From assembly GCF_041296385.1 (NCBI RefSeq), contig NW_027183523.1:248001-312000 (forward strand): a stretch of DNA of 64,000 nt. Direction: 5' to 3'. Below, in pieces: positions 23,101 to 33,339 of this stretch. The notes under the pieces were generated by a model, which was not told the DNA's origin, searched no databases, and worked only from the letters and a program-made list of their open reading frames with translations. Source of the stretch: Aphelocoma coerulescens (taxonomy: Eukaryota > Chordata > Aves > Passeriformes > Corvidae). Within the stretch, counting starts at the first letter, position 1. Each line of letters begins with the position of its first letter. The position numbers and the translations under genes were made by a program.

Positions 23101-26100
23101 AGCTGTGGCGCCGGGGGTGTTTCCAGCTGTGGCAGCGGCCAGGGACGCAGCCGTGGCTCCCGCCGTGGCTCCCGCCGTGGCTTCTACGGTGGCACCCGCC
23201 GTGATGCCAAGCATGGCTGCAGCTGTGGCATCAGTGGCAGGTCCAGCTGTGGCCGCTCCAGCTGTGGCATCAGTGGCAGGTCCAGCTGTGGCATCAGTGG
23301 CAGGTCCAGCTGTGGCCGCTCCAGCTGTGGCCGCTCCAGCTGTGGCATCACCCGTCCCTCCGTCTGTCGCCGCATCTGCAGGGCACACGCGGAAGACGCT
23401 GGGCGAGGACAAGGGGGACACCGAGCCCTTGGGGACACCCCCGCCGTGTGTCCCCTGCCCCGCCCCGGGCCAGCACCCACCTGCAGCCGCTGACCCCTCC
23501 GCGGTGACCGAGGTGTCCCCCCCGGCTGCGGTGGCCACAGCGGGGGACACGGAGGAGGCGACAGCGGCGCCGGTGCCACTCGCCGCGGTGCTGGCAGCGA
23601 GGGCGGGGGCGGTGGCGGAGGGGACCGAGAGCTCGGTGACAGCGGGGACAGAGGGGTCGGTGACAGCGGGGGCCGAGGGTTCCGCCGCCGACCCCCCCGT
23701 GGGCTCCGCGGGCTCTCCGGGGGCTGCGGGAAAAGAGGGGTTGGGGTCACCCCCGCTATGGGACACCCCGGGACACCCCCAGGGTCCGGGCTGGGGTCAC
23801 CCCTGCTATGGGACACCCCGGGACACCCCAGAGTCTGGGCTGGGGTCACCCCCGCTATGGGACACCCCGGGACACCCCCAGGGTCCGGGCTGGGGTCACC
23901 CCCGCTATGGGACACCCCGGGACACACACTATGGGGTGAGGGGACACTCTGGGGCACAGGGGACACCGGGGACACACCCCATGGGGCGAGTGGCTCTGTG
24001 GGGTGAAGGGGACACCGGGGACACACCCCATGGGGCGAGTGGCTCTGTGGGGTGAAGGGGACACCGGGGACGCACCCCATGGGGTGAGGGGACACTCTGG
24101 GGCACAGGGGACACACCCCATGGGGCGAGTGGCTCTGTGGGGTGAAGGGGACACCGGGGACACACCCCATGGGGCGAGTGGCTCTGTGGGGTGAAGGGGA
24201 CACTGGGGACGCACCCCATGGGGTGAGGGGACACTCTGGGGCCGGGGGGACACTGGGGACACACCCCATGGGGTGAGGGGACACTCTGGGGCACAGGGGA
24301 CACTGAGGACACACCCCATGGGGTGAGGGGACACTCTGGGGCACAGGGGACACCGGGGACACACCCCATGGGGTGAAGGGGACACTCTGGGGCACAGGGG
24401 ACACTGAGGACGCACCCCATGGGGTGAAGGGGACACTGAGGACGCACCCCATAGGGCGAGTGGCTCTGTGGGGTGAAGGGGACGCTGAGGACACACCCCA
24501 TGGGGTGAAGGGGACACTGAGGACGCACCCCATGGGGCGAGTGGCTCTGTGGGGCACAGGGGACACTGAGGACGCACCCCATGGGGCAAGTGGCTCTGTG
24601 GGGTGTAGGGAACACCAGCCACACCCCCCTCGGCGTGGGGGGGACACCGCGGCCACCCCCACGAGGCGATGCTGGGGCCATCCCCGCCCTCCCTTACCCG
24701 TGCTGGTCACCGCCACCGTGCTCTGCGCCCCGGTGGCGGTGGTGGCCGCGGGCCGGGTGGCCGTGGGACCCTCGGAGGGCGGCGGGGCCGTGCTGGGGCC
24801 GCAGGGGCTGAGGGGGATGGAGGCCTGGAGCACCAGGCGCGCCGAGAAGGAGCCGGTGTCCAGGTAGGTGTGGGTGACGGTGGCGCTGCGCGTGATGAGG
24901 GTGCCACTCTGGTCGCCGAAGTCCCACGAGTAGGACACGTCGGCGTGGCGCAGGTAGCGGCTGGGGTCGTGCAGCCGCACCCTGAAGGCCACGGCGCGGT
25001 TCCGCACGAAGCGGCCGCCGCCCGGCCCCGCGTCCGGCAGCTGCGACACGTCCACGGCGAACGGCACCTGGTCTGCGGGGACGCGGAGGGGACGGGGTGG
25101 CACCCACACGGGTCTGTCACCGCCCACCCTGTCAGCTGCAGCCCACAGCACCCACGGGTCTGTCACCGCCCACCCTGTCAGCTGCACCCAGTGTCACCTG
25201 CACCCAGTGTCACCTACAGCTCCAAAACCCAGGGTCACCTGCACCCAGTGTCACCTACAGCCCCAGCACCCACGGGTCTGTCACCGCCCACCCTGTCAGC
25301 TGCACCCAGTGTCACCTGCACCCAGTGTCACCTGCAGCTCCAAAACCCAGGGTCACCTACAGCCCCCAGCACCCAGTGTCACCTGCAGCCCCCAGCACCC
25401 AGTGTCACCTGCAGCCCCAGCACTCACCGTTCTGTCACCACCCACCCTGTCACCTGCAGCCCCCAGCACCCACCGTTCTGTCACCGCCCACCCTGTCAGC
25501 TGCACCCAGTGCCACCTGCACCCAGTGTCACCTGCAGCCCCAGCACCCACGGGTCTGTCACCTCCCACCCTGTTACCTGCAGCCCCCAGGGTCACCTGCA
25601 CCCAGTGTCACCTGCACCCAGTGTCACCTGCACCCAGTGTCACCTACAGCCCCAGCACCCACCGTTCTGTCACCGCCCACCCTGTCACCTACAGCCCCCA
25701 GTGTCACCTGCACCCAGGGTCACCTGCAGCCCCCAGCACCCAGTGTCAGCTGTACCCAGTGTCACCTGCAGCCCCAGCACCCACGGCTCTGTCACCGCCC
25801 ACCCAGTGTCACCTGCAGCCCACAGGGTCACCTGCACCCAGTGTCACCTGCACCCAGTGTCACCTACAGCCCCAGCACCCAGTGTCACCTGCACCCAGTG
25901 TCACCGGCAACCCCCAGCACCCAGTGTCACCTACAGCTCCAAAACCGTGTCACCTGCAGCCCCAGCACCCAGTGTCACCTGCACCCAGTGTCACCTGCAC
26001 CCAGTGTCACCTGCAGCCCCAGCACCCACGGTTCTGTCACTGCTCACCCAGGGTCACCTGCAGCCCCCAGTGCCACCTGCACCCAGTGTCACCTGCACCC

Positions 26101-29100
26101 AGTGTCACCTACAGCCCCAGCACCCACGGTTCTGTCACCGCCAAAACCCAGTGTCACCTGCAGCCCCCAGTGCCATCTGCACCCAGTGTCACCTGCACCC
26201 AGTGTCACCTGCAGCCCCCAGGGTCACCTGCACCCAGTGTCACCTGCACCCAGTGTCAACTACAGCCCCAGCACCCACCGTTCTGTCACCGCCCACCCAG
26301 TGTCACCTGCAGCCCCAGCACCCACGGCTCTGTCACCGCCCACCCTGTCACCTACAGCCCCAGCACCCAGTGTCACCTGCACCCCGTGTCACCTACAGCC
26401 CCCAAAACCCAGTGTCACCTACAGACCCAGCACCCACTGTCCCAGCTGCCACCACCCTGTCACCTGCAGCCCCAGCACCCAGTGTCACCTGCACCCAGTG
26501 TCACCTGCAGCACCCAAAACCCAGTGTCACCTGCACCCAGTGTCACCTGCAGCCCCCAAACCCCACTGTCACCTACAGCCCCCAGCACCCAGTGTCACCT
26601 ACAGCCCCAGCACCCACGGCTCTGTCACCGCCCACCCAGTGTCACCTGCACCCAGTGTCACCTGCAGCCCCCAAACCCCACTGTCACCTACAGCCCCAGC
26701 AGCCCCCACCCCAAAACCCACCGCCCCAGGACCCCCCACCCCGTTCCCCGTGCCCCCCAGCACCCACCGGTGATGCTGAACTGGGTGCTGGCGTGGCCGA
26801 TGGGGATGAACTTCTGGCGGCCCCGGTAGTGGTACACGGCCACCTCCATGGTGTAGGAGCCGAGGGGCACCCCGGCCGTGCCCACCGTCAGCTGCGACGC
26901 CGCCCCGTCCACCACCTGCCAGTACCGCCCTGGGGACAGCGGGGTCAGTGCCACGGTCAGTGCCACGGTCAGTGCCACCATGGGGACACCCTGGACACCA
27001 CCGGCCAGTACCGCCCTGGGGACAGCAGGGTCAGTGCCAGGGTCAGTGCCAGGGTCAGTGCCAGGGTCAGTGCCACCATGGGGACACCCCAGACACCACC
27101 TGCCAGTACCGCCCTGGGGACAGCGGGGTCAGTGCCAGGGTCAGTGCCAGGGTCAGTGCTGGGGTCAGTGCCAGGGTCAGTGCCATGGTCAGTGCCACCA
27201 TGGGGACACCCCGGACACCACCTGCCAGTACCGCCCTGGGGACAGCGGGGTCAGTGCCAGGGTCAGTGCCGGGGTCAGTGCCAGGGTCAGTGCCAGGGTC
27301 AGTGCCACCATGGGGAGACCCCGGACACCACCTGCCAGTACCGCCCTGGGGTCAGTGCCAGGGTCAGTGCCACCACAGTGAGGTCAGTGCCACCACCACA
27401 GCAGGGTCAGTGCCACCACAGGGGGGCCAGTGCCACCATGGTGGAGTCAGTGCCACCACAGCGGGGTCAGTGCCACCACCACAGCATCAATGCCACCACA
27501 GCAGGATCAGTGCCACCACAGCGGGGTCAGTGCCACCACAGGGGGGTCAGTGCCACCATGGTGGAGTCAGTGCCACCACAGCGGGGCCAGTGCCACCACC
27601 ACAGTGGGGTCAGTGCCACCACCACAGCGGGGTCACTGCCACCACGGGGGGACACCCCCAACCCTTGTTTTGGGTTAAACCTCTGCCATCCTCACCCCAC
27701 GTCCACCAGACGTAGACGAACTTCCCGCGCTTGTCCCTGGGCAGCGGCTGCCCGTCGGGAAAGGCTCCGGTGGCATCGGGCTGCTCCGGGAACACCGGCT
27801 CCCCTTGCGTCACACGGGTGCCTGTGGGGACACGGAAGGTGAAGGGTGCGGCCGGGGGTCCCCGGCGGGGTTTTTTGGGGGGGTTCAGGGGGGGCGCTGA
27901 CCATTGACGGTGCAGTTCCGGCTCCAGACCACGCGGCCATCGGGCAGCACCGTCTGGTTGCCCGGGAAGCGCAGGGCGATGGAGAACGTGGCCTGGGCGC
28001 CCGCCATGGTGGGAGCGTCGTTGCTGATGTCGAAGGTGACGTCCCCACCTGCTCGGGGATAAGGTCGGGGGGGTTCAGGGACACGGTCGGACCCCTCTGG
28101 TGACCCACCATGCCCACCCCCCCCCTCCCCGTCCTGCCTGGCACCCACCTCGCCAGCAGTCGCTGGTCCGCTCCTGCCAGGGCCGGTAGAGCCCCGCGTC
28201 CCACGTGCGGAACTGCGCCGGCCGCCCGCTCCACGCCCGGCTCCGGCCACGGCTCCGGCCAGCGGCTCCTGCAGGAGCAGGGACCCCCCACCCCCCGTGT
28301 GCCGCTGTCAGGGGGTGAAGGGTCCCCAACGTGCCGCTCTCTCAGGGGGCTGCCAGGTCCCGCCGTGTCCCCCCGTGTCCCCCATTCTCTGGGGGCTGTC
28401 AGGTCCCCCCGTGTCCCCCACTCTCAGGGGGCTGTCAGGTCCCGCCGTGTCCCCCCGTGTCCCCCATTCTCTGGGGGCTGTCACGTCCCCCCGTGTCCCC
28501 CCTTGTCCCCCGTGTCCCCCATTCTCTGGGGGCTGCCAGGTCCCCCCGTGTCCCCCGTGTCCCCCATTCTCTGGGGTCTGTCACATCCCCCCATGTCCCC
28601 CGTGTCCCCCCTTGTCCCCCGTGTCCCCCACTCTCAGGGGGCTGTCAGGTCCCCCCGTGTCCCCCGTGTCCCCCCCACACTCTGGGGGCTGTCAGGTCCC
28701 GCCGTGTCCCCCCGTGTCCCCCATTCTCTGGGGTCTGTCATTCCCCCCGTGTCCCCCGTGTCCCCCCTTGTCTGGGGTCTGTCACATCCCCCCATGTCCC
28801 CCGTGCCCCCCACACTCTCCAGGGTTTGTCAGGTCCCCCCGTGTCCCCCGTGTCCCCTGTGTCCCCCATTCTCTGGGGTCTGTCACCTCCCCCCATGTCC
28901 CCCATGTCCCCCCTTGTCTGGGGTCTGTCAGGTCCCCCCGTGTCCCCCGTGCCCCCCACACTCTGGGGTCTGTCATATCCCCCCGTGTCCCATCATGTCC
29001 CCCACTCTCTGGGGGCTGCCAGGTCCCCCCATGTCCCCCGTGTCCCCCCTTGTCCCCCGTGTCCCCCACACTCTCCAGGGTTTGTCAGGTCCCCCCGTGT

Positions 29101-32100
29101 CCCCCGTGTCCCCCATTCTCTGGGGTCTCTCACATCCCCCCGTGTCCCCCGTGTCCCCCGTGTCCCCCATTCTCAGGGGTCTGCCAGGTCCCCTCATGTC
29201 CCCCCATGTCCCCCGTGTCCCTCACTCTCTGGGGTCTGTCAGTCCCCCCAGGTCCCCCCATGTCCCCCGTGCCCCCCACACTCTCCAGGGTTTGTCAGGT
29301 CCCCCCATGTCCCCTGTGTCCCCCGTGTGCCCCACACTCTCTGGGGTCTGTCACATCCCCCCGTGTCCCCCCTTGTCCCCCGTGTCCCCCATTCTCTGGG
29401 GTCTGCCAGGTCCCCCCATGTCCCCCGTGTCCCCTCTCTCCGGGGTCTGCCACATCCCCCCATGTCCCCCCATGTCCACCGTGTCCCCCACGTCCCCCGT
29501 GTCCCCCATTCTCTGGGGTCTGTCAGTCCCCCCATGTCCCCCATGTCCCCCACACTCTCCGGTCTGTCAGGTCCCCCCATGTCCCCCTCTGTCAAGGGTC
29601 TGTCATTCCCCCGTGTCCCCAACTTCCAGGACACTGCCAGGTCCCCCCGTGTCCCCCATGTCCCCCACACTCCGGGGTCTGTCACATCCCCCCGTGTCCC
29701 CCGTGTCCCCCGTGTCCCCCATTCTCTGGGGGCTGTCAGGTCCCCCCATGTCCCCCCATGTCCCCCGTGTCCCCCACTCTCTGGGGTCTGCCAGGTCCCC
29801 CCATGTCCCCCGTGTCCCCCTCTCTCTGGGGTCTGCCACATCCCCCCATGTCCCCCATGTCCCCCACTCTCCAGGATCTGTCACCTCCCCCCATGTCCCC
29901 CCCTCACACGGCACTGAAGTGTCCCCCCATGTCCCCCTCTTCCAGGCCTCCTCCAGCCCCCCCACCCCTGGGCTGTCCAACCGCGTCCCCCCACCAGCGT
30001 GGGGACCCTGGGGGGACCCTGGGGGGACCCCCGGGAGCCTCGTGACGGAGCTCGGGCCAAGCCACGCGCGGGCAAAGCCATCACATGGCGCCCCAAAGCC
30101 CTTTCATGTGACGCTCAGCTGAGCCGGGCCGGGATGGGACGGGGCGGGCACCCCCCGTGTCCCCACTCCCGGGGGGCTGCAAAGTCCCCCCCTGTCCCCA
30201 CTCCCGGGGGGCTGCCAGGTCCCCTCAGTGTGGGGGGCTGCCAGGTCCCCCCGTGTCCCCACTCCCGGGGGGCTGCCAGGTCCCCTCAGTGTCCCCACTC
30301 CCGGGGGGCTGCCAGGTCCCCTCAGTGTCCCCACTCTCGGGGGGCTGCCAGGTCCCCTCAGTGTCCCCACTCCCGGGGGGCTGCAAAGTCCCCCCGTGTC
30401 CCCCACTTTTAGGGCTCTGTAAGGTCCCCCCTGTCCCCCACTCTCAGGATGCTGCCAGGTCCCCCCCCGTCCCCCCATTTTCAGGGGTCTGCCAGGACCC
30501 CCCCTGTCCCCCCATTTTCAGGGGTCCGAAGGGTCCCCCCTGTCCCCCACTCTCAGGACACTGCCAGGACCCCCCGTGTCCCCCCATTTTCATGGGTCTG
30601 CCAGGACCCCCCATGTCCCCGTCACTCTCAGGACACTGCCAGGACCCCCCGTGTCTCCCCATTTTCAGGGGTCCGAAGGGTCCCCCCGTGTCCCCGTCAC
30701 TCTCAGGACACTGCCAGGACCCCCTGTCCCCCCCATTTTCAGGGCTCTGCCAGGTCCCCCCATGTCCCCCACTCTCAGGACGCTGCCAGGACCCCCTGTC
30801 CCCCCATTTTCAGGGGTCCAAAGGGTCCCCCCCTGTCCCCCACTCTCAGGACGCTGCCGGGACCCCCCCGTCCCCCCCTTTTCAGGGCTCTTCCAGGTCC
30901 CCTCGTGTCCCCCGTCACTCTAAGGGCACTGCCAGGATCCCCCCTGTCCCCCCATTTTCAGGGGTCCGAAGGGTCCCCCCGTGTCCCCGTCACTCTCAGG
31001 ACGCTGCCAGGACCCCCCATGTCCCCCCATTTTCAGGGGTCTGCCAGGACCCCCCATGTCCCCGTCACTCTTAGGACACTGCCAGGACCCCCCGTGTCTC
31101 CCCATTTTCAGGGGTCCGAAGGGTCCCCCCTCTCCCCCACTCTCAGGACGCTGCCAGGACCCCCTGTCCCCCCATTTTCAGGGGTCCCAAGGGTCCCCCC
31201 CTGTCCCCATCACTCTCAGGACGCTGCCGGGACCCCCCGTGTCTCCCCATTTTCAGGGGTCTGCCAGGACCCCCCCGTCCCCCCATTTTCAGGGGTCCGA
31301 AGGGTCCCCCCGTGTCCCCAACACTCTCAGGACTCTGCCAGGACCCCCCTCGTGTCCCCCACTCTCAGGACGCTGCCAGGACCCCCCATGTCCCCCCATT
31401 TTCAGGGGTCTGCCAGGACCCCCCATGTCCCCGTCACTCTCCGGACACTGCCAGGACCCCCCGTGTCTCCCCATTTTCAGGGGTCCCAAGGGTCCCCCCC
31501 TGTCCCCCACTCTCAGGACGCTGCCAGGACCCCCCCGTCCCCCCCTTTTCAGGGCTCTTCCAGGTCCCCCCGTGTCCCCGTCACTCCAAGGGCACTGCCA
31601 GGACCCCCTGTGTCTCCCCATTTTCAGGGGTCCGAAGGGTCCCCCCTCTCCCCCACTCTCAGGACGCTGCCAGGACCCCCTGTCCCCCCATTTTCAGAGG
31701 TCTTCCAGGACCCCCCCGTCCCCCCATTTTCAGGGGTCTTCCAGGACCCCCCCCCATGTCCCCCTCACTCTCAGGACGCTGCCAGGACCCCCTCGTCCCC
31801 CCATTTTCAGGGCTCTGCCAGGACCCCCCCGTGTCCCCCTCACTCTCAGGACGCTGCCAGGACCCCCCCTGTCCCCCCATTTTCAGAGGTCTTCCAGGAC
31901 CCCCCCCGTCCCCCCATTTTCAGGGGTCCCAAGGCTCCCTCCGTCCCCTCACTCCCAAGTCCCTCCCGTCCCCCCCCCCCTCACACGGGGCCACCGCGTC
32001 CCCCCCCCGTTCCGAAAAACGGGGTCCCCCCACGTGTGTCCCCCATTCCCAGAGCGATGGGGACCCCCCCCCCCACCCCTCCCCACTCCCGCAGTCCCCC

Positions 32101-32337
32101 CCACACCCCGCAGCCAAGGACGGGGACCCCACAACCACCCCCGAGGGGGAATTCTCGGGGTGCAGGATTTGGCTCCCAGGCGAGCGAAGGGCTCTGCACC
32201 CCACAACCCCCCCCCCAAAGGGTCCCGTGCAGCGCTCTGGACGCCCCCTCCCCCCCAAAAAAACCCCACTCACGCCGTTGAGCCGCAGCCAGGACCAGGA
32301 GTGTCCCCAAAACCGCGATGGCCCCGAACCCCCTCAT
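20043..32337 (-). CDS. PMEL: Premelanosome protein PMEL, complete, 12 coding exons, 736 aa
   Basis: PMEL is a type I membrane glycoprotein whose cleaved lumenal part forms the amyloid sheets of melanosomes. Exons in transcript order: 32274-32337, 28149-28268, 27902-28048, 27696-27821, 26768-26929, 24698-25072, 23481-23723, 22929-23375, 22755-22839, 22452-22654, 21627-21714, 20043-20193. They sum to 2211 nt in one frame, and every border is AG/GT. Seen in the protein: signal peptide 1-21, DCWRGGDVTF, sequons NQT and NCT, PKD domain with [12 protein letters not shown] (WDFGD 256-260), Ala/Thr-rich RPT about 332-530, convertase site LVKRQ (cut after about 536), Cys-rich kringle-like domain with LDIVQGIES, sequons NRS, NVS and NWT, membrane span about 666-684, and endosomal sorting signal ESRPLL (726-731). 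The membrane span has no insertion of the kind known in chicken Dominant white. Identity is certain; the signal-peptide end is estimated. Confidence 0.97.
20225..21150. repeat. CACCCCATAGCGAGTGTTCC minisatellite in PMEL intron 11
   Basis: About 22-bp units CCCACCCCATAGCGAGYGTTCC alternate with CCCCACCCCATAGAGACC or GAGCCCC. About forty units. Confidence 0.94.
21185..21620. repeat. GTGTCCCCCCG minisatellite in PMEL intron 11
   Basis: Units of 9-13 bp (GTGTCCCCCCG, GTGTCCCCCCC, CTGTCCCCCC) reach the PMEL exon 11 donor. A roughly 170-bp higher-order block recurs. Confidence 0.92.
21627..21714 (-). CDS. PMEL: PMEL exon 11, membrane span
   Basis: Acceptor CCCCAG, donor GTGAGG. It encodes [17 protein letters not shown] and then [12 protein letters not shown], residues 658-687. 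Confidence 0.93.
21717..22440. repeat. PMEL intron 10 array with a copy of the exon 10 end
   Basis: Five or so ~85-bp units contain GGGACAGCCCAGCCCCACCC and CCTGTCCCAGCTTGTCCCGG. Next to them is a tandem duplication of about 165 bp. That duplication includes a 45-base exact copy (22278-22322) of the exon 10 donor and the last 34 bases of exon 10. Confidence 0.9.
22452..22654 (-). CDS. PMEL: PMEL exon 10, kringle-like domain
   Basis: Acceptor CCGCAG, donor GTGCGA (non-consensus at +4 to +6). It encodes [15 protein letters not shown]..., with several Cys and the sequons NRS and NVS. Confidence 0.93.
22755..22839 (-). CDS. PMEL: PMEL exon 9
   Basis: Acceptor CCGCAG, donor GTGAGT. It completes the Gln of LDIVQGIES and encodes [10 protein letters not shown]...VELTVTCEG, the start of the kringle-like domain. 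Confidence 0.93.
22929..23375 (-). CDS. PMEL: PMEL exon 8, RPT repeats and KR cleavage site
   Basis: It encodes imperfect Ala/Thr/Gly/Pro-rich repeats ([12 protein letters not shown] type), then [27 protein letters not shown] is the proprotein-convertase site that splits M-alpha from M-beta. The DNA is itself a coding minisatellite around 23200-23345 (GCTGTGGCATCAGTGGCAGG units). Confidence 0.92.
23481..23723 (-). CDS. PMEL: PMEL exon 7, N-terminal part of RPT
   Basis: Acceptor CCGCAG, donor GTGGGT. Pro/Ser/Thr/Ala-rich, with spaced Glu ([18 protein letters not shown]...). It is poorly conserved, as usual for the repeat domain. Confidence 0.88.
23745..24640. repeat. PMEL intron 6 arrays
   Basis: Four ~58-bp units around GGGCTGGGGTCACCCC and TATGGGACACCCCGGGACAC (to about 23930) are followed by units combining CACCCCATGGGGTGAGGGGA, CTCTGGGGCACAGGGGACAC and GGCGAGTGGCTCTGTGGGGT. 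Confidence 0.92.
24698..25072 (-). CDS. PMEL: PMEL exon 6, PKD domain
   Basis: Acceptor CCGCAG, donor GTAAGG. It encodes [12 protein letters not shown]..., [20 protein letters not shown] and QSGTLI...VTHTY, the PKD fold, which belongs to the amyloid-forming fragment. Confidence 0.95.
25085..26765. repeat. CACCCAGTGTCACCTGCAGC array in PMEL intron 5
   Basis: Units of 17-60 bp combine CACCCAGTGTCACCTGCA, CCCCAGCACCCACGGTTCTG and TCACCGCCCACCCTG. On the - strand CAGCACCCACCG is the exon 5 donor context (CG|GTGGGTGCTG), so the array repeats a donor-like site many times. Confidence 0.9.
26768..26929 (-). CDS. PMEL: PMEL exon 5 (RYWQVVDG ... HASTQFSIT)
   Basis: Acceptor CCCCAG, donor GTGGGT. It encodes [20 protein letters not shown] and ends FSIT, part of the N-terminal region that precedes PKD. 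Confidence 0.95.
26935..27655. repeat. PMEL intron 4 array with four copies of the exon 5 acceptor
   Basis: Units of about 98-122 bp are built from GGTCAGTGCCAGG repeats. Four of them carry the exon 5 acceptor plus its first 20 bases. From about 27360 a GTCAGTGCCACCACAGCGGG array follows. Confidence 0.92.
27696..27821 (-). CDS. PMEL: PMEL exon 4 (FPDGQPLP ... FVYVWWTWG)
   Basis: Acceptor CCACAG, donor GTGAGG. FPDG and the FVYVW-TWG run are conserved across PMEL. Confidence 0.94.
27902..28048 (-). CDS. PMEL: PMEL exon 3 ([17 protein letters not shown] ... NCTVNG)
   Basis: Acceptor GAGCAG, donor GTCAGC (weak). It encodes [20 protein letters not shown] and two glycosylation sequons, NQT and NCT. 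Confidence 0.95.
28149..28268 (-). CDS. PMEL: PMEL exon 2 (AWSGRPAQF ... DCWRGG)
   Basis: Acceptor CCTGCAG, donor GTGGGT. The start is Arg/Gly-rich; [12 protein letters not shown] and DCWRG match the family's N-terminal region. Confidence 0.92.
28340..29935. repeat. CCCCGTGTCCCCCATTCTCT array in PMEL intron 1
   Basis: Units contain CCCCCCGTGTCCCCC and ATTCTCTGGGGTCTGTCA followed by CATCCCC or GGTCCCC, with higher-order copies of 100-250 bp. Confidence 0.92.
30000..30135 (-). promoter_or_regulatory. Non-repetitive island in PMEL intron 1 with E-box/M-box motifs
   Basis: Between two arrays lies about 130 bp of unique sequence. It holds TCACATG (30081-30087), TCATGTGA (30104-30111) and the 12-bp palindrome GCTCAGCTGAGC (30113-30124, containing CAGCTG). 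TCATGTG/TCACATG are M-box type sites bound by MITF, the known activator of PMEL. A melanocyte enhancer is inferred, not shown. Confidence 0.4.
30150..31960. repeat. PMEL intron 1 array, CTCAGGACGCTGCCAGGACC units
   Basis: It starts as GGGGGGCTGCCAGGTCCCCT with CAGTGTCCCCACTC, then becomes about 50-60 bp units of CTCAGGACRCTGCCAGGACC, CCATTTTCAGGGGTC and GAAGGGTCCCCCC. CCATTTTCAGGGGTC contains an AG after a short T run, but on the + strand, antisense to PMEL. Confidence 0.92.
31961..32273. other. Mostly unique end of PMEL intron 1
   Basis: C-rich sequence without an obvious unit, adjoining the exon 1 donor (GTGAGT on the - strand). No exon or known element recognised. Confidence 0.5.
32274..32337 (-). 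CDS. PMEL: PMEL exon 1, signal peptide
   Basis: It encodes [20 protein letters not shown], a typical signal peptide with a long hydrophobic core. The donor is GTGAGT. The start was chosen because this ATG opens the signal peptide; the same frame extends upstream but without hydrophobic sequence or family similarity. Confidence 0.92.
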
Positions 32338-32399
32338 GGTCGCCACGCCGTCTCCCCCCCCCCACGCTCGGGCACCGCCGGGGTAGAGGCGCTGGGGAC

Positions 32400-32520
32400 G
32401 GGGACGGGGCCACAAAAAGGGGCTCTCATTTGCATGATCCCACCCCAAAAAAAGGGGGGCGCGAGGGCCGCACCCCCCTCCCACGTGGGGCCACCCCGGT
32501 CACACGCTCCGGTGCTGCCC
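32400..32520 (-). promoter_or_regulatory. Candidate PMEL promoter: octamer and CACGTG E-box
   Basis: Upstream of the PMEL ATG on the - strand lie ATGCAAAT (32428-32435, a perfect octamer, about 90 bp upstream) and CACGTG inside CCCACGTGGG (32482-32487, about 145 bp upstream). CACGTG is a canonical bHLH-Zip site usable by MITF or USF. No clear TATA box. The function is inferred from position. Confidence 0.5.
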
Positions 32521-32714
32521 TGGGGGGGAGGGGTGAGGGGGAAGGATATGGGGGACATCCCCCCCCAAAATCGGGGAGGGGATTTGGGGGTGGTCGCTCC
32601 CCGTTCCCGGCACGGGGTGACCCCAAGGGTGGGGATTTGGGGACCCGCAGAGAGTGGGGGGTCGTGGTGGGTGGGGGGGGGGCGGCTGACACTTCAAGGG
32701 GGACCCCGGGGTCT

Positions 32715-33190
32715 CAGAAAAAGGGGGGGGGTCCCCAATGATGCACACGGTGGGGATCGGGGGGGTCCCCAATGATGCAGACGTGGGGGGACCCCGGGGT
32801 CTCAAAAAAAAGGGAGGGGTCCCCAATGATGCACACGTGGGGGGACCCCGGGGTCTCAAAAAAAGGGGGGGGTCCCCAATGATGCACACGTGGGGGGACC
32901 CCGGGGTCTCAAAAAAAAGGGGGGGGTCCCCAATGATGCACACGTGGGGGGACCCCGGGGTCTCAAAAAAAGGGGGGGGTCCCCAATGATGCACACGGGG
33001 GGGGACGGGGGGGTCCCCAATGATGCACACGTGGGGGGACCCCGGGGTCTCAAAAAAAAAGGGGGGGGTCCCCAATGATGCACACGGTGGGGATCGGGGG
33101 GGTCCCCAATGATGCACACGTGGGGGGACCCCGGGGTCTCAAAAAAAAAGGGGGGGGTCCCCAATGATGCACACGTGGGGGGGGGGGGGT
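32715..33190. repeat. 54-bp GTCCCCAATGATGCACACGT array
   Basis: About eight copies of a unit with GTCCCCAATGATGCACACGT, GGGGGGACCCCGGGGTCTC and a run of seven to nine A followed by G, just upstream of PMEL. Confidence 0.95.
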
Positions 33191-33339
33191 GACACCCGTG
33201 GGGGGACCCCCGAGCCCATTGAGAGCGGGGGACCCCCGGTGTGACACCTGGGGGGGGGTGGGGACCTCCCAGTGCGGCACCCATGGGGGGACCCCCAATG
33301 GGACACCCAGGGGAGGGGTCCCCGATCCCGCACGTGCGG

